NCBI GenBank assembly: GCA_946061355.1
Contig: CAMGRE010000018.1
Span: 1-18,414 of the forward strand
Reading direction: 5' to 3'
DNA length: 18,414 bases
From: an uncultured bacterium
GTDB taxonomy: Bacteria > Bacillota > Clostridia > Lachnospirales > Lachnospiraceae
Below, in pieces: positions 5,944 to 13,501 of this stretch; position 1 is the first letter of the stretch, and each line of letters begins with the position of its first letter. The translations under genes and the position numbers were made by a program. Under the pieces are notes generated by a model that saw only the letters and a list, made by a program, of their open reading frames with translations, was not told where the DNA came from and did no database searches.

Positions 5944-7407
5944 ATGAAAGCGATGCAAAACAGAAACAATATGCAGGCAAACGGATCGATTACCGTCTAT
6001 CTGGCGCTTGTGCTTACGGTTTTGCTGTCGGTTCTCCTGACTGTCATCGAAGCGGCGCGGACAAATGCAATTCGGTTCCAGGCAGAATGTGTGACTGATA
6101 TGGCATTGCAGTCCGCGCTGGCAGAGTATCACAGAGAGATATTGGAACAATATGATCTATTTCTGACAGATGTGTCATATGGGACATCGGAGAACGGCTA
6201 TGGTCTGCTGGAAGCGCATATTTGGAATTATCTGAATGAAAATCTGTCCGCGGATGAGGCGGTCACCTTCGGCAAACCAAAAGATCTGCTCGGTATGTCG
6301 GCAGAGGAGGCAAATGTGCTGCGCAGCACCGGCGCTGCAGACCAAAACGGTGAGATCATGGAAAAACTGGCAGCAGAATACATTTTGAACCGGTATGGGA
6401 TGGACGGACTTTCGGATATAGGACCGGAGGTACAGATTGTTGAAAACAAAGGATTGCTCAAAAATACAATGGAACAGAAAAGACAGCAGAATGAGCGGGC
6501 GATCAAAGCGGTGGATACAACAGTGGAAGACTCTGAGGGAAAGAAAAAGAAAATTCCCGTAAATAATCCGGCAGATCATGTGAACAGCAGACGCGGAAGT
6601 GCGGGAATCCTGTCTATGGTCATGGGAGGGAAGACCATATCAGACAAAAACATTCGTCCGGAGGATTATATCTCACATCGCACTGTATGTGAGAGGGATG
6701 GATATCTTCAGGAACAGGAAGCGCTTTCCATGGCAGAAGAACTGGCATTTCAGGAATATCTGATGGAGAAATGCGGCAATTATCTGGAGTTGAAGGAAAA
6801 TGGGGCACTGGATTATCAGATGGAGTATCTGATCGGCGGAAAGAGCAGTGATAAGGAGAATCTGCGGTTTGTGGTAAACAGACTGCTGCTTCTTCGGGAG
6901 ACGGCTAACTTTATGTATCTGATGCAGGACAGCGCAAAACAGGCGGAAGCCGAGGCAATGGCTGCGGCACTGGCGGTAGTGATTCTTTTTCCGGAGCTGA
7001 AAGATCTCATCAAGCTGTCCATTCTGATCGCCTGGTCGTATGCGGAGAGTGTGAATGATGTGCGTATCCTGCTTGACGGCGGGAAAGTACCGATCTTTAA
7101 GGACAGTGGAAGCTGGAAACTCGGCCTCAAAAATGCATTGAAGCTGGATATTCCGAATTCCGATCAAAGCGGCGGACAGGAAGGACTGTCCTATCAGATG
7201 TATCTGAGGCTGTTTTTAGCCTTTGTTGGAAAATATGACCGTAATTTCCGATTCATGGATGTTGTGGAAATGGATATCAGGCTGACTAAGGGAAATGAGA
7301 TATTCTGTCTCGATCACTGCGTTCATGATTTTGAGGCGGAGACAGTGATCGGATCCACCAGAGGACACAGGTATACGCTGGTGAGGATGGCGGGATATCA
7401 GAAATAA
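5944..7407 (+). CDS. DUF5702 protein of the tad locus
   Basis: A 487-residue protein that matches the pattern of DUF5702, found in clostridial tad loci. An N-terminal ANGSITVYLALVLTVLLSVLL membrane helix is followed by IEAARTNAIRFQAECVTDMALQS. The rest is largely extracytoplasmic and includes the later block AEAMAAALAVVILFPELKDLI plus LLDGGKVPIFKD. The N-terminal architecture recalls TadE/TadG-type pseudopilins, with a glycine just before the hydrophobic helix, so the peptidase may process it, but the +5 glutamate is not present; this is inference. Biochemical function is unknown. ATG 5944 has GGAG only 3 bases away, and ATG 5953 has the same site at 12 bases, so the start may be either. It follows flp by 22 bases. 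Confidence 0.82.
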   Translation: MKAMQNRNNMQANGSITVYLALVLTVLLSVLLTVIEAARTNAIRFQAECVTDMALQSALAEYHREILEQYDLFLTDVSYGTSENGYGLLEAHIWNYLNENLSADEAVTFGKPKDLLGMSAEEANVLRSTGAADQNGEIMEKLAAEYILNRYGMDGLSDIGPEVQIVENKGLLKNTMEQKRQQNERAIKAVDTTVEDSEGKKKKIPVNNPADHVNSRRGSAGILSMVMGGKTISDKNIRPEDYISHRTVCERDGYLQEQEALSMAEELAFQEYLMEKCGNYLELKENGALDYQMEYLIGGKSSDKENLRFVVNRLLLLRETANFMYLMQDSAKQAEAEAMAAALAVVILFPELKDLIKLSILIAWSYAESVNDVRILLDGGKVPIFKDSGSWKLGLKNALKLDIPNSDQSGGQEGLSYQMYLRLFLAFVGKYDRNFRFMDVVEMDIRLTKGNEIFCLDHCVHDFEAETVIGSTRGHRYTLVRMAGYQK

Positions 7408-7436
7408 AATGACAGGGAACAAAGGAGGAAACCGGG

Positions 7437-8447
7437 ATGCTCTTCTTTTGGAAGAGAGACCAAAATAAAAAAAAGAAAGGAAAAATGGTTCTCACATACC
7501 GGGCAATCCCCCAAATCTGCCCGGAATATCCCCTTATTAAATTCAATACACCATATTCAAAGCAAAACAAATCAAAGAAAAAAACGGACATATGCTTAAA
7601 ATTCTCTTTTGGAAGAAGAGTGTCCCGGTTTTCTCCTTGTTGTTTTGTCCCTGTTATAAAAAAAGAAATGACTGCGAGTATCACAGTGGAAGCATCGTTT
7701 GCGCTGCCTTTGTTTTTGTTTTTCTGTATTCAGATGATTTCTATTTTAAATCTGTTTCATCTTCACAGCAGCATAGAGGCAGCACTCCATCAGGAGGTAT
7801 GCAAAGCGTCTGTGGAAGCGTATGTATATGACCGGATCGCACCCGGAGAAAACAGGTTGGAAGATCTTTTACAGAGTTTTTGGATCAAAGAGAAGGTGAT
7901 CGACCGTGTCGGAAAAGAATATCTGGATCACTCTCTGATTGAGGGAGGCAGCCAAGGAGTGCAGATAGCGTATCTGCAAAGCAATACCGGTCAGGATGTT
8001 GTGGATGTGGCTCTTTGTTACCGTGTCAGACCGGCTGTGGATCTGTTGGGGTTTTCCGGATTTACCATGGTCAACAGATGTCAGATGAAAGCCTGGACCG
8101 GCTATTGTGTGCAGGAGGAAGTACGGGAAGGGGAGGATGGCGAGGAGTATGTGTATGTCACGGAAACAGGGACTGTTTATCACAGGAACAGAGGCTGCAG
8201 TCATCTTCAGCTATCCATCCGTGCCGTTGATATGACAGATGTTGCAGGGCTTCGCAATGAAGGCGGCGGGAAATATTACCCATGCGAAAACTGCGGGCAT
8301 AATGGCGGAGAAAGTGTCTATATCACGGATCAGGGTGACAGGTATCACAGCAGTCTCGGGTGTTCCGGCTTGAAGAGGACAATCTATGCAATACCATTGT
8401 CACAGGTGGGAGGAAAGAATCCATGCAGCAGATGTGCAGGTTCATAG
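7437..8447 (+). CDS. TadE-like pseudopilin with two HxxxxC...CxxC modules
   Basis: A 336-residue membrane protein. Residues 1-77 are a long, lysine- and arginine-rich leader. The TadE signature SITVEASFALPLFLFF at 81-96 is a single membrane helix with glutamate at the usual position. After a helical/extended region, two similar modules close the protein. The first has VYVTETGTVYHRNRGCSHL with H249, C254, C283 and C286. The second has VYITDQGDRYHSSLGCSGL with H304, C309, C330 and C333. Each has the arrangement His-x4-Cys ... Cys-x2-Cys that would suit one bound metal ion. Similar YHxxxC...PCxxC modules occur in other Firmicute proteins. ATG 7437 has AAAGGAGG 8 bases upstream. An internal ATG at 7668 lacks a good site, though it would give a more usual short leader. 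Confidence 0.83.
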   Translation: MLFFWKRDQNKKKKGKMVLTYRAIPQICPEYPLIKFNTPYSKQNKSKKKTDICLKFSFGRRVSRFSPCCFVPVIKKEMTASITVEASFALPLFLFFCIQMISILNLFHLHSSIEAALHQEVCKASVEAYVYDRIAPGENRLEDLLQSFWIKEKVIDRVGKEYLDHSLIEGGSQGVQIAYLQSNTGQDVVDVALCYRVRPAVDLLGFSGFTMVNRCQMKAWTGYCVQEEVREGEDGEEYVYVTETGTVYHRNRGCSHLQLSIRAVDMTDVAGLRNEGGGKYYPCENCGHNGGESVYITDQGDRYHSSLGCSGLKRTIYAIPLSQVGGKNPCSRCAGS

Positions 8448-8854
8448 GGGCATTTCTTTTTTTGACAGTATGCAGTGTACAAGATCTCAAGAGAAAGAGA
8501 ATATCTGTGGCAAATCCGCTGCTGTTTGCAGTTTTGGGAATCATACTGGATCTTTGGCAGCAGGCATGTTGGGCAGATTATCTGCCGGGTGTTTTTCTTG
8601 CCGGATGTATCTTTGCGTTTGCTAAGCTATCGCAGGAACAGATCGGTATGGGAGATGGACTGGTATTGCTTGTGCTTTCCCTGTTTTTGACGGGAAGAGA
8701 ATTGATAGCGGTATTTCTCACAGCATTGTTTGCTACTGCTGTAGTATCCGGTGTGCTGCTCGTGCTGAAACGGGCAGGCAGAAGGAGCAGGCTGGCATTT
8801 GTTCCCTTTATGACGGCAGGGCTGTTGCTTCAGTGGCTGCTGTGGCGGGGATAG
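8423..8854 (+). CDS. Second prepilin peptidase-like protein, A24 family
   Basis: A 143-residue, very hydrophobic protein with both A24 aspartates: Asp21 in VQDLKRKRIS and Asp78 in IGMGDGLVLL. It has about five membrane segments and a short basic C-terminal loop (KRAGRRSR) before the last one. It differs from the first peptidase of the operon by having GMGDGL instead of the usual GxGDxK, so the lysine after the second aspartate is missing. Both catalytic aspartates remain, so activity is plausible. It may serve the TadE-like pseudopilins on either side of it, while the first peptidase serves Flp; this division of labour is inference. ATG 8423 has GGGAGG 9 bases upstream and lies 25 bases inside the end of the preceding gene, suggesting coupled translation. 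Confidence 0.82.
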   Translation: MQQMCRFIGAFLFLTVCSVQDLKRKRISVANPLLFAVLGIILDLWQQACWADYLPGVFLAGCIFAFAKLSQEQIGMGDGLVLLVLSLFLTGRELIAVFLTALFATAVVSGVLLVLKRAGRRSRLAFVPFMTAGLLLQWLLWRG

Positions 8855-8903
8855 CAGACAAGTCGACAGAGAAAGAAAATCGGGATAGGGAGACAGGTAT
8901 ATT

Positions 8904-9392
8904 ATGACAGAAGGAAACACGGGGAAAACCTGTGAATGGAAAGGCAGCATAACGGTGGAGGCCTCTTTTCTGCTGCCATTGATTATATATCTGGTATGGA
9001 ACTGCGTATTCTTAAGTTTCTTTGTGTATGATCAGTGCATTGTCATGCAGGGGAGCTACTGCAGTGCATTGCGTGCAGAGCGGCTCGCAGCGGATAATTC
9101 GGAGAAAAGAGCGATGCTTGAGGAAAAGTACCGGCAGACGGTGGAAAACCGGAAAGTAATGTGCAGTATCAATACGGAAAAGAATTTTTCCGACCAAAGA
9201 ATCCGGATTGATACCGGGATAAGCATGAAAGCACCGGGTGGAAGATTTTTCTTCAGTAACTGGGGATCAGAACAGCATCAGATGGTGGAGAAGTTTGAAC
9301 CCGTAGCTTTTATCCGCATGTGCAGGAAGGCAGAAAATTTAATTGATTTTTGGAATGCAAAGAAATCGGAAAAGGAGGGTGCCGGATTATGA
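8904..9392 (+). CDS. TadE-like pseudopilin
   Basis: A 162-residue protein with a short hydrophilic N-terminus, then WKGSITVEASFLLPLIIYLVW, the TadE signature of a membrane helix with glutamate at position +5 after the glycine. The rest (about 120 residues) is predicted outside the membrane, with an alternating charged region SEKRAMLEEKYRQTVENRK that could form a helix. In Tad systems TadE-like proteins are minor, pilin-like components needed for assembly. The start is ATG 8904, preceded by GGGAGACAGG. The end overlaps the FHA gene by 4 bases (ATGA), a sign of coupled translation. Confidence 0.85.
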   Translation: MTEGNTGKTCEWKGSITVEASFLLPLIIYLVWNCVFLSFFVYDQCIVMQGSYCSALRAERLAADNSEKRAMLEEKYRQTVENRKVMCSINTEKNFSDQRIRIDTGISMKAPGGRFFFSNWGSEQHQMVEKFEPVAFIRMCRKAENLIDFWNAKKSEKEGAGL

Positions 9393-10834
9393 AAGAAACG
9401 GCAAAATGCAGATATCACAAAAGTTTTCAGGATACATACCTTATCGTTTCGGATTGTGACAGAGACCTGACAGAGAGCTATTTCGGAAAAATCAGTCTCA
9501 AGGAACATTTCGATGGATTATTGCCGTGTGAACTGCGTTTGATGGATGGTACTCTGGAGGCATGGTATCCGATCAGCTCCCTTCAGGCGTTTACACAGGC
9601 TTTTTGTGTAAAGGAACTGCGATTTGAAGAGCTGCGAAGTATTGTGATACAGATTCTTCAGATCATAAAAGAACTTGAGCGGTTTCTGTTAGACGGAAGG
9701 CAGCTGTGTTTCCAATCGGAATATGTGTTCTGGCAGATGGATACAGGTCGGATTTTCTTTTTATTTGATTATACGGAAGTAAAAGAAAAAAGTGATATTT
9801 CTTCTTTGGCAGCATTTATTCTGGAACGGACCTGCCATGAGGATGAAAAAGCTGTGGAACTTGCCTATTTTCTTTATGAGTGCTGCAGCAGGGAGAATTT
9901 TTCGATTAAGGAAGTAGAACGCTTTCTGGAAGAACGGCAGATGATGGACAGCTGTATCGGGACAGATCAGGAAACAGAATTTCCGGGTAAATTTTCGGAA
10001 CAAAAAGAACCTGTCATATCCGGAATGCAAAAAGAGAATGAGGTAATGGAAGAAGCCTGTCTGAAAAAAGAAGAGGAAATGCAGACTGTGTCCGATCGAA
10101 GAGTGTCGGACGGGAAGCTTCAAAAGAATCAGCGCCTGCTGACAGGTATCGGAATTGTGCTGCTGGCTTTGATTTTGTTTGCAGCATTCTGGCTGGCACA
10201 GAGGTTGTTTGTCTTTTCGCAGAAAGAAAAGATCATCTGGTTTGCGGTTTCTGCCCTGCTATTTTTATGCGGGATGGGAATGGGACTGTCCGAAATCCGG
10301 TTTTATGCAGGCAGAGGTAAAAAATGGTGCGCAGAAAAGAAACAGGGCAAGGTCGGTGATAAGCTGTTGCTATCCGATAAGTGCGTGCCGGAGACGGATT
10401 ATTTTCAACCGGTACCGGACGCCTGTCGGGGAGTCGGGGAGGGAAGAAATTTCTCAGCAGATTGCGTGAGGGAATTTGAACCGAAAGAGCAGGAAAAAAA
10501 TGATGGCCGGACAATTTATATCGGCAGTCAGGTGAGAGACAGGACGTATGAGCTGCTCTGCCGGAAAAAGGGCAAGGAAGAGATATTTGAGATAAGCGGA
10601 TTTCCTTTCCTGCTCGGGAAGGAGAAGGGAAGCGTTAATCTGCCGGTAAAAGATACGTCTGTAAGTCGTATCCATGCCAGATTCCTGCAGGAGGACGGCG
10701 TACTTTATCTGGAAGATATGCATTCCACCAACGGAACCTTTGTCAATGATCTGCCGTTACAGCCGCATGAACGCTTTGCTGTCAAACGGGGCGATATCCT
10801 GCAGTTTGGCAGAGCGGAATTCATCCTGCAATAG
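9389..10834 (+). CDS. DUF6382-FHA membrane protein of the tad operon
   Basis: A 481-residue protein in three parts. Residues 1-185 fit the N-terminal domain seen in clostridial FHA proteins of tad loci (DUF6382). Residues 251-273 and 282-301 are two membrane segments. A C-terminal FHA domain covers about 396-481, with DTSVSRIHARF and HSTNGTFVND, giving the Ser426, Arg427, His429 and Asn448 positions of the phosphothreonine pocket. The arginine usual after the first glycine is a lysine (LLGKEKG). Both the N-terminal and FHA domains would lie on the cytoplasmic side. FHA domains bind phosphothreonine, so the protein may link the pilus machine to a Ser/Thr kinase; no kinase is in the window. ATG 9389 has AAAGGAGGG upstream and overlaps the tadE-like stop. 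Last gene of the operon; no clear terminator follows. Confidence 0.88.
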   Translation: MKETAKCRYHKSFQDTYLIVSDCDRDLTESYFGKISLKEHFDGLLPCELRLMDGTLEAWYPISSLQAFTQAFCVKELRFEELRSIVIQILQIIKELERFLLDGRQLCFQSEYVFWQMDTGRIFFLFDYTEVKEKSDISSLAAFILERTCHEDEKAVELAYFLYECCSRENFSIKEVERFLEERQMMDSCIGTDQETEFPGKFSEQKEPVISGMQKENEVMEEACLKKEEEMQTVSDRRVSDGKLQKNQRLLTGIGIVLLALILFAAFWLAQRLFVFSQKEKIIWFAVSALLFLCGMGMGLSEIRFYAGRGKKWCAEKKQGKVGDKLLLSDKCVPETDYFQPVPDACRGVGEGRNFSADCVREFEPKEQEKNDGRTIYIGSQVRDRTYELLCRKKGKEEIFEISGFPFLLGKEKGSVNLPVKDTSVSRIHARFLQEDGVLYLEDMHSTNGTFVNDLPLQPHERFAVKRGDILQFGRAEFILQ

Positions 10835-10839
10835 ATTTT

Positions 10840-10869
10840 CTGTCAATTTGTGATTGGGTATGGTATACT
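10840..10869 (+). promoter_or_regulatory. Extended -10 promoter before the flavodoxin-SCP2 gene
   Basis: TGGTATACT at 10861-10869 is an extended -10 box (TGn before TATACT). A weak -35, CTGTCA (10840-10845), lies 18 bases upstream. It separates the flavodoxin-SCP2 gene from the tad operon, which ends at 10834. Confidence 0.55.
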
Positions 10870-10913
10870 ATATGCGTGTAATAACCCATGAAACATACTC
10901 AGGGAGACGAAGG

Positions 10914-11909
10914 ATGAAGATCAATATCTATTATGGCGGACGGGGATTGATTGATGACCCTACGCTGTATGTAATCAACAAAATGCAGGAGGTTCTGGAG
11001 GAGCTGCGCGTCACTGTGACGAGATACAATCTCTATGAACTGAAAAATACGATCACAACATTGCCGCAGACACTCAAGGATGTGGATGGAATTATCCTGG
11101 CAACCACGATAGAGTGGCATGGCATCGGCGGATATATGCATCAGTTTCTGGATGCCTGCTGGCTGTATGGAGATAAGGAAAAGATCAGTCACATCTATAT
11201 GTGTCCTGTCGTAATGTCCACCACCTACGGAGAGCGGGAGGGCAAGATGGATCTGGCTGTCGCATGGGAGATCCTCGGTGGTCTGCCCTGCAGTGGGATC
11301 TGCGGATATATTGCAGATACGGTAAGCCTCGAGATGAACAAGGACTATCTGAATATCATAGAAAAACGGGCGGAGAATATGTATCGGACGATCAATCAGA
11401 AGACGCCCTGTCTTCCTGCCAGCAATCAGGCAATCAAGCAGACAGTCTCTGTCACGAAGCATATGGATCTGACACCGCAGGAGTCGGAGCAGCTCTCACA
11501 GTATGCGTCTGACGAAGGCTATGTGCAGAGACAGAAGGAGGATCTCCAGGAGCTGACCAGCATGTTTAAGGGAATGATAGAGAGTCAGGGAATTGATCAG
11601 GAGACGGCCTATATCAAGGATTTTAAAGATCATTTTCACCCCGTTCCGGGCGTGAAGGCAGTGTACAGTTTCCAGCTGGATCATAGGGAGAAACCATTGA
11701 TCGTATCAGTGAACGGTCCGGAGCTTAATTGTTTTTACGGCGAGGAAGAGAAAGCGGATGTAGAACTGAGGCTGAGCCAGGAGACAATGAGTGACATCAT
11801 TTTTGCCCGCATGACATTTCAGCGAGCCTTTATGGGCGGGAGCATGAAAACGAAAGGTGATTTTAAACTGCTGCGGACGTTGGATCAGTTGTTTGTATTT
11901 CAGGAATAG
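10914..11909 (+). CDS. Flavodoxin-like / SCP2 two-domain protein
   Basis: A 331-residue protein. The first part (about 1-165) has a flavodoxin/NADPH-dependent FMN reductase-like fold pattern: a starting strand KINIYYGG, DVDGIILATTIEWHGIGGYMHQFLD as the strand and FMN-side loop, and CPVVMSTTYGEREGKM. The last 95 residues or so look like an SCP2 sterol-carrier domain, with SVNGPELNCFYGEEEKADVELRLS, MSDIIFARMTFQRAFMGG and KGDFKLLRTLDQLF. SCP2-type domains bind lipids or acyl-CoA in a hydrophobic tunnel, so the protein may be a flavin oxidoreductase acting on a lipid-like ligand; the substrate cannot be told from sequence. The start is ATG 10914 with GGGAG upstream. A longer frame to 10854 would run across the promoter and is unlikely. 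It sits 51 bases before the HIT gene. Confidence 0.8.
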   Translation: MKINIYYGGRGLIDDPTLYVINKMQEVLEELRVTVTRYNLYELKNTITTLPQTLKDVDGIILATTIEWHGIGGYMHQFLDACWLYGDKEKISHIYMCPVVMSTTYGEREGKMDLAVAWEILGGLPCSGICGYIADTVSLEMNKDYLNIIEKRAENMYRTINQKTPCLPASNQAIKQTVSVTKHMDLTPQESEQLSQYASDEGYVQRQKEDLQELTSMFKGMIESQGIDQETAYIKDFKDHFHPVPGVKAVYSFQLDHREKPLIVSVNGPELNCFYGEEEKADVELRLSQETMSDIIFARMTFQRAFMGGSMKTKGDFKLLRTLDQLFVFQE

Positions 11910-11910
11910 A

Positions 11911-11935
11911 ATCTGATCCGGGGGACCGGTCAGAT
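11911..11935 (+). terminator. Hairpin between flavodoxin-SCP2 and HIT genes
   Basis: ATCTGATCCGG (11911-11921) pairs with CCGGTCAGAT (11926-11935), with one bulged base and a GGGA loop. No run of T follows (CGTTATATAG), so it is at best a weak terminator or an mRNA-processing/stability element. Confidence 0.35.
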
Positions 11936-11960
11936 CGTTATATAGACAGGAGGCAAAAAA

Positions 11961-12371
11961 ATGAGAGACGATAAGTGTATTTTCTGTAAGATTGCAAATG
12001 GCGAAATCCCGTCAAAGACATTGTATGAGAATGAGAAATACCGGGTCATCCTGGATCTGGGACCGGCGACGAAGGGTCATGCACTGATCTTGCCGAAGGA
12101 TCATTATGCAAATCTGTATGAACTCCCGGAGGAGGCTGCATCAGAGGTGATGAAACTGGCAAAGAAGATGGCAGCGCAGATGACGGAGAAACTGGGATGT
12201 GACGGATTTAATCTGGTTCAGAACAACGGTGAAGTGGCGGGACAGACTGTATTTCATTTCCATATGCATCTCATTCCCAGATACAAAGATGACGGACAGA
12301 AGATCGGCTGGAAGCCGGGAGAGCCCTCGCAGGAGGAACTTGAGGCAATCAGGCATCAGATTGCGGATTGA
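11961..12371 (+). CDS. HIT family nucleotide hydrolase
   Basis: A 136-residue cytosolic protein of the histidine-triad superfamily (Hit/HinT type), which hydrolyses or transfers nucleoside monophosphates from AMP-lysine, AMP-amide or dinucleoside polyphosphate substrates. The triad HFHMH is at 99-103, followed by LIPR. The N-terminal CIFCKIANGEIPS block (Cys6, Cys9) is the zinc-binding start common in bacterial HIT proteins. GHALILPKDHYANL fits the family strand-helix. The length is normal. The start is ATG 11961 with AGGAGG 7 bases upstream. It may be co-transcribed with the upstream flavodoxin-SCP2 gene, with a hairpin of unclear strength between them. The real substrate is not determinable from sequence. 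Confidence 0.95.
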   Translation: MRDDKCIFCKIANGEIPSKTLYENEKYRVILDLGPATKGHALILPKDHYANLYELPEEAASEVMKLAKKMAAQMTEKLGCDGFNLVQNNGEVAGQTVFHFHMHLIPRYKDDGQKIGWKPGEPSQEELEAIRHQIAD

Positions 12372-12397
12372 CAATAAAAAATATTTTTGGAAATGTT

Positions 12398-12423
12398 TTG
12401 AGGCGGTAATTACACCGCCTCAA
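12398..12423. terminator. Hairpin shared by HIT and murG 3' ends
   Basis: TTGAGGCGGT (12398-12407) pairs perfectly with ACCGCCTCAA (12414-12423) around a 6-base loop. The murG stop codon (12410-12412, minus strand) lies in the loop. The T-rich tract on the plus side (TTGTTGCTTCATTT) is imperfect, and on the minus side only AACATTT follows. Position between converging genes suggests termination in both directions, with modest efficiency. Confidence 0.55.
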
Positions 12424-13483
12424 TTGTTGCTTCATTTATTAATTTCACTATTGTCCGGATCGAATCGGTCTGGCTGCTTTTGGCCATCGCATCGATATAG
12501 GTCTGTCTGGAACAAAATACCTCATGAACTTTCTCCACCAGGACAGAAGCGATCAGGTCATCCTCGTCGATGACGACGCTGAAGCCCTGGGATTCAAAAG
12601 AGTGCGCATTGAGGATCTGGTCACCCCGGCTGCTCTGGGCAGAGAGGGGAATCAGAACATTGGGCTTCTGCAGTGCGAGAAGCTCGCAGATTGCATTGGC
12701 GCCGGCCCGCGATATCACAAGATCCGCCAGAGCAAAAAAGTCTTTTAATTCAGCTTTCACATATTCAAACTGTTTATAACCCGGTACGTTCAGCAAAAGA
12801 TTATCGACCTTTTCCTTTCCACAGATGTGAATGATCTGGAAATCTTTTAAAAGCTGCGGCAGCGCCTCACGGACCGTCTTGTTGATGGCGGCAGCGCCGA
12901 GGCTTCCGCCGATCACCATGATAACGGGTTTGTTAGCGGTAAACCCGCACAGATTCAAGGCAGAGATTTTATTTCCCTTTTTCAGTTCCTCTCTGATCGG
13001 AGAACCTGTAAGAACCGCCTTATCCTCGGGCAGAAGTTTCAGTGTCTCGGGGAAGTTGCAGCATACTTTGCTTGCAACGGGAATGCACAGTTTGTTGGCG
13101 AGTCCCGGTGTCATATCCGACTCATGGATGATACAGGGGATCCCGAGAGCATGGGCTGCCCTTACGACAGGGACAGACACGAAGCCTCCCTTGGAAAAGA
13201 CAACGTCCGGCCGGATATTTTTCATGATTTTTTTGGCTTCGGAATATCCTTTGAGGACACGCACCGGATCCGTGAAATTTTTTACATCAAAATACCGACG
13301 GAGTTTTCCTGTCGAAATTCCATAATAAGGAATCTCAAAATCCTCAATCAGTTTTTTCTCGATCCCGTCATAGGAACCGATATAGTGAATATCGTAGCCT
13401 TCCTGCCGCAGCGCGGGAAGCAGAGCGATATTGGGCGTCACATGCCCGGCGGTTCCGCCGCCAGTAAGGACGATTTTTTTCAT
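12410..13483 (-). CDS. murG: MurG N-acetylglucosaminyltransferase
   Basis: The enzyme of peptidoglycan synthesis that adds GlcNAc from UDP-GlcNAc to lipid I, making lipid II, at the inner face of the cytoplasmic membrane. In the 357-residue protein one sees the N-terminal loop TGGGTAGHVTPN (7-18), KGGFVSVPVV and IHESDMTPGLAN of the acceptor side. These are followed by the second glycine-rich loop IGGSLGAAAIN and the UDP-GlcNAc site SRAGANAICELLALQKPNVLIPL with its glutamate. Length and motifs are normal for the GT28 family. ATG 13483 has GGGAGG 11 bases upstream. It lies 18 bases after the TSCPD gene, in the same direction, away from a division/cell-wall cluster. Its stop codon is inside a hairpin that likely ends transcription. 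Confidence 0.96.
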   Translation of the reverse strand: MKKIVLTGGGTAGHVTPNIALLPALRQEGYDIHYIGSYDGIEKKLIEDFEIPYYGISTGKLRRYFDVKNFTDPVRVLKGYSEAKKIMKNIRPDVVFSKGGFVSVPVVRAAHALGIPCIIHESDMTPGLANKLCIPVASKVCCNFPETLKLLPEDKAVLTGSPIREELKKGNKISALNLCGFTANKPVIMVIGGSLGAAAINKTVREALPQLLKDFQIIHICGKEKVDNLLLNVPGYKQFEYVKAELKDFFALADLVISRAGANAICELLALQKPNVLIPLSAQSSRGDQILNAHSFESQGFSVVIDEDDLIASVLVEKVHEVFCSRQTYIDAMAKSSQTDSIRTIVKLINEATIEAV

Positions 13484-13501
13484 ATCAGATGACGCCTCCC
13501 G

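Noticed and set aside
7499..7524. Hairpin CCGGGCA / TGCCCGG inside the leader of the TadE-like gene
   Set aside because: A 12-base loop and no following T run. It lies within an open frame, so I do not call it a terminator or attenuator, though it could affect translation.
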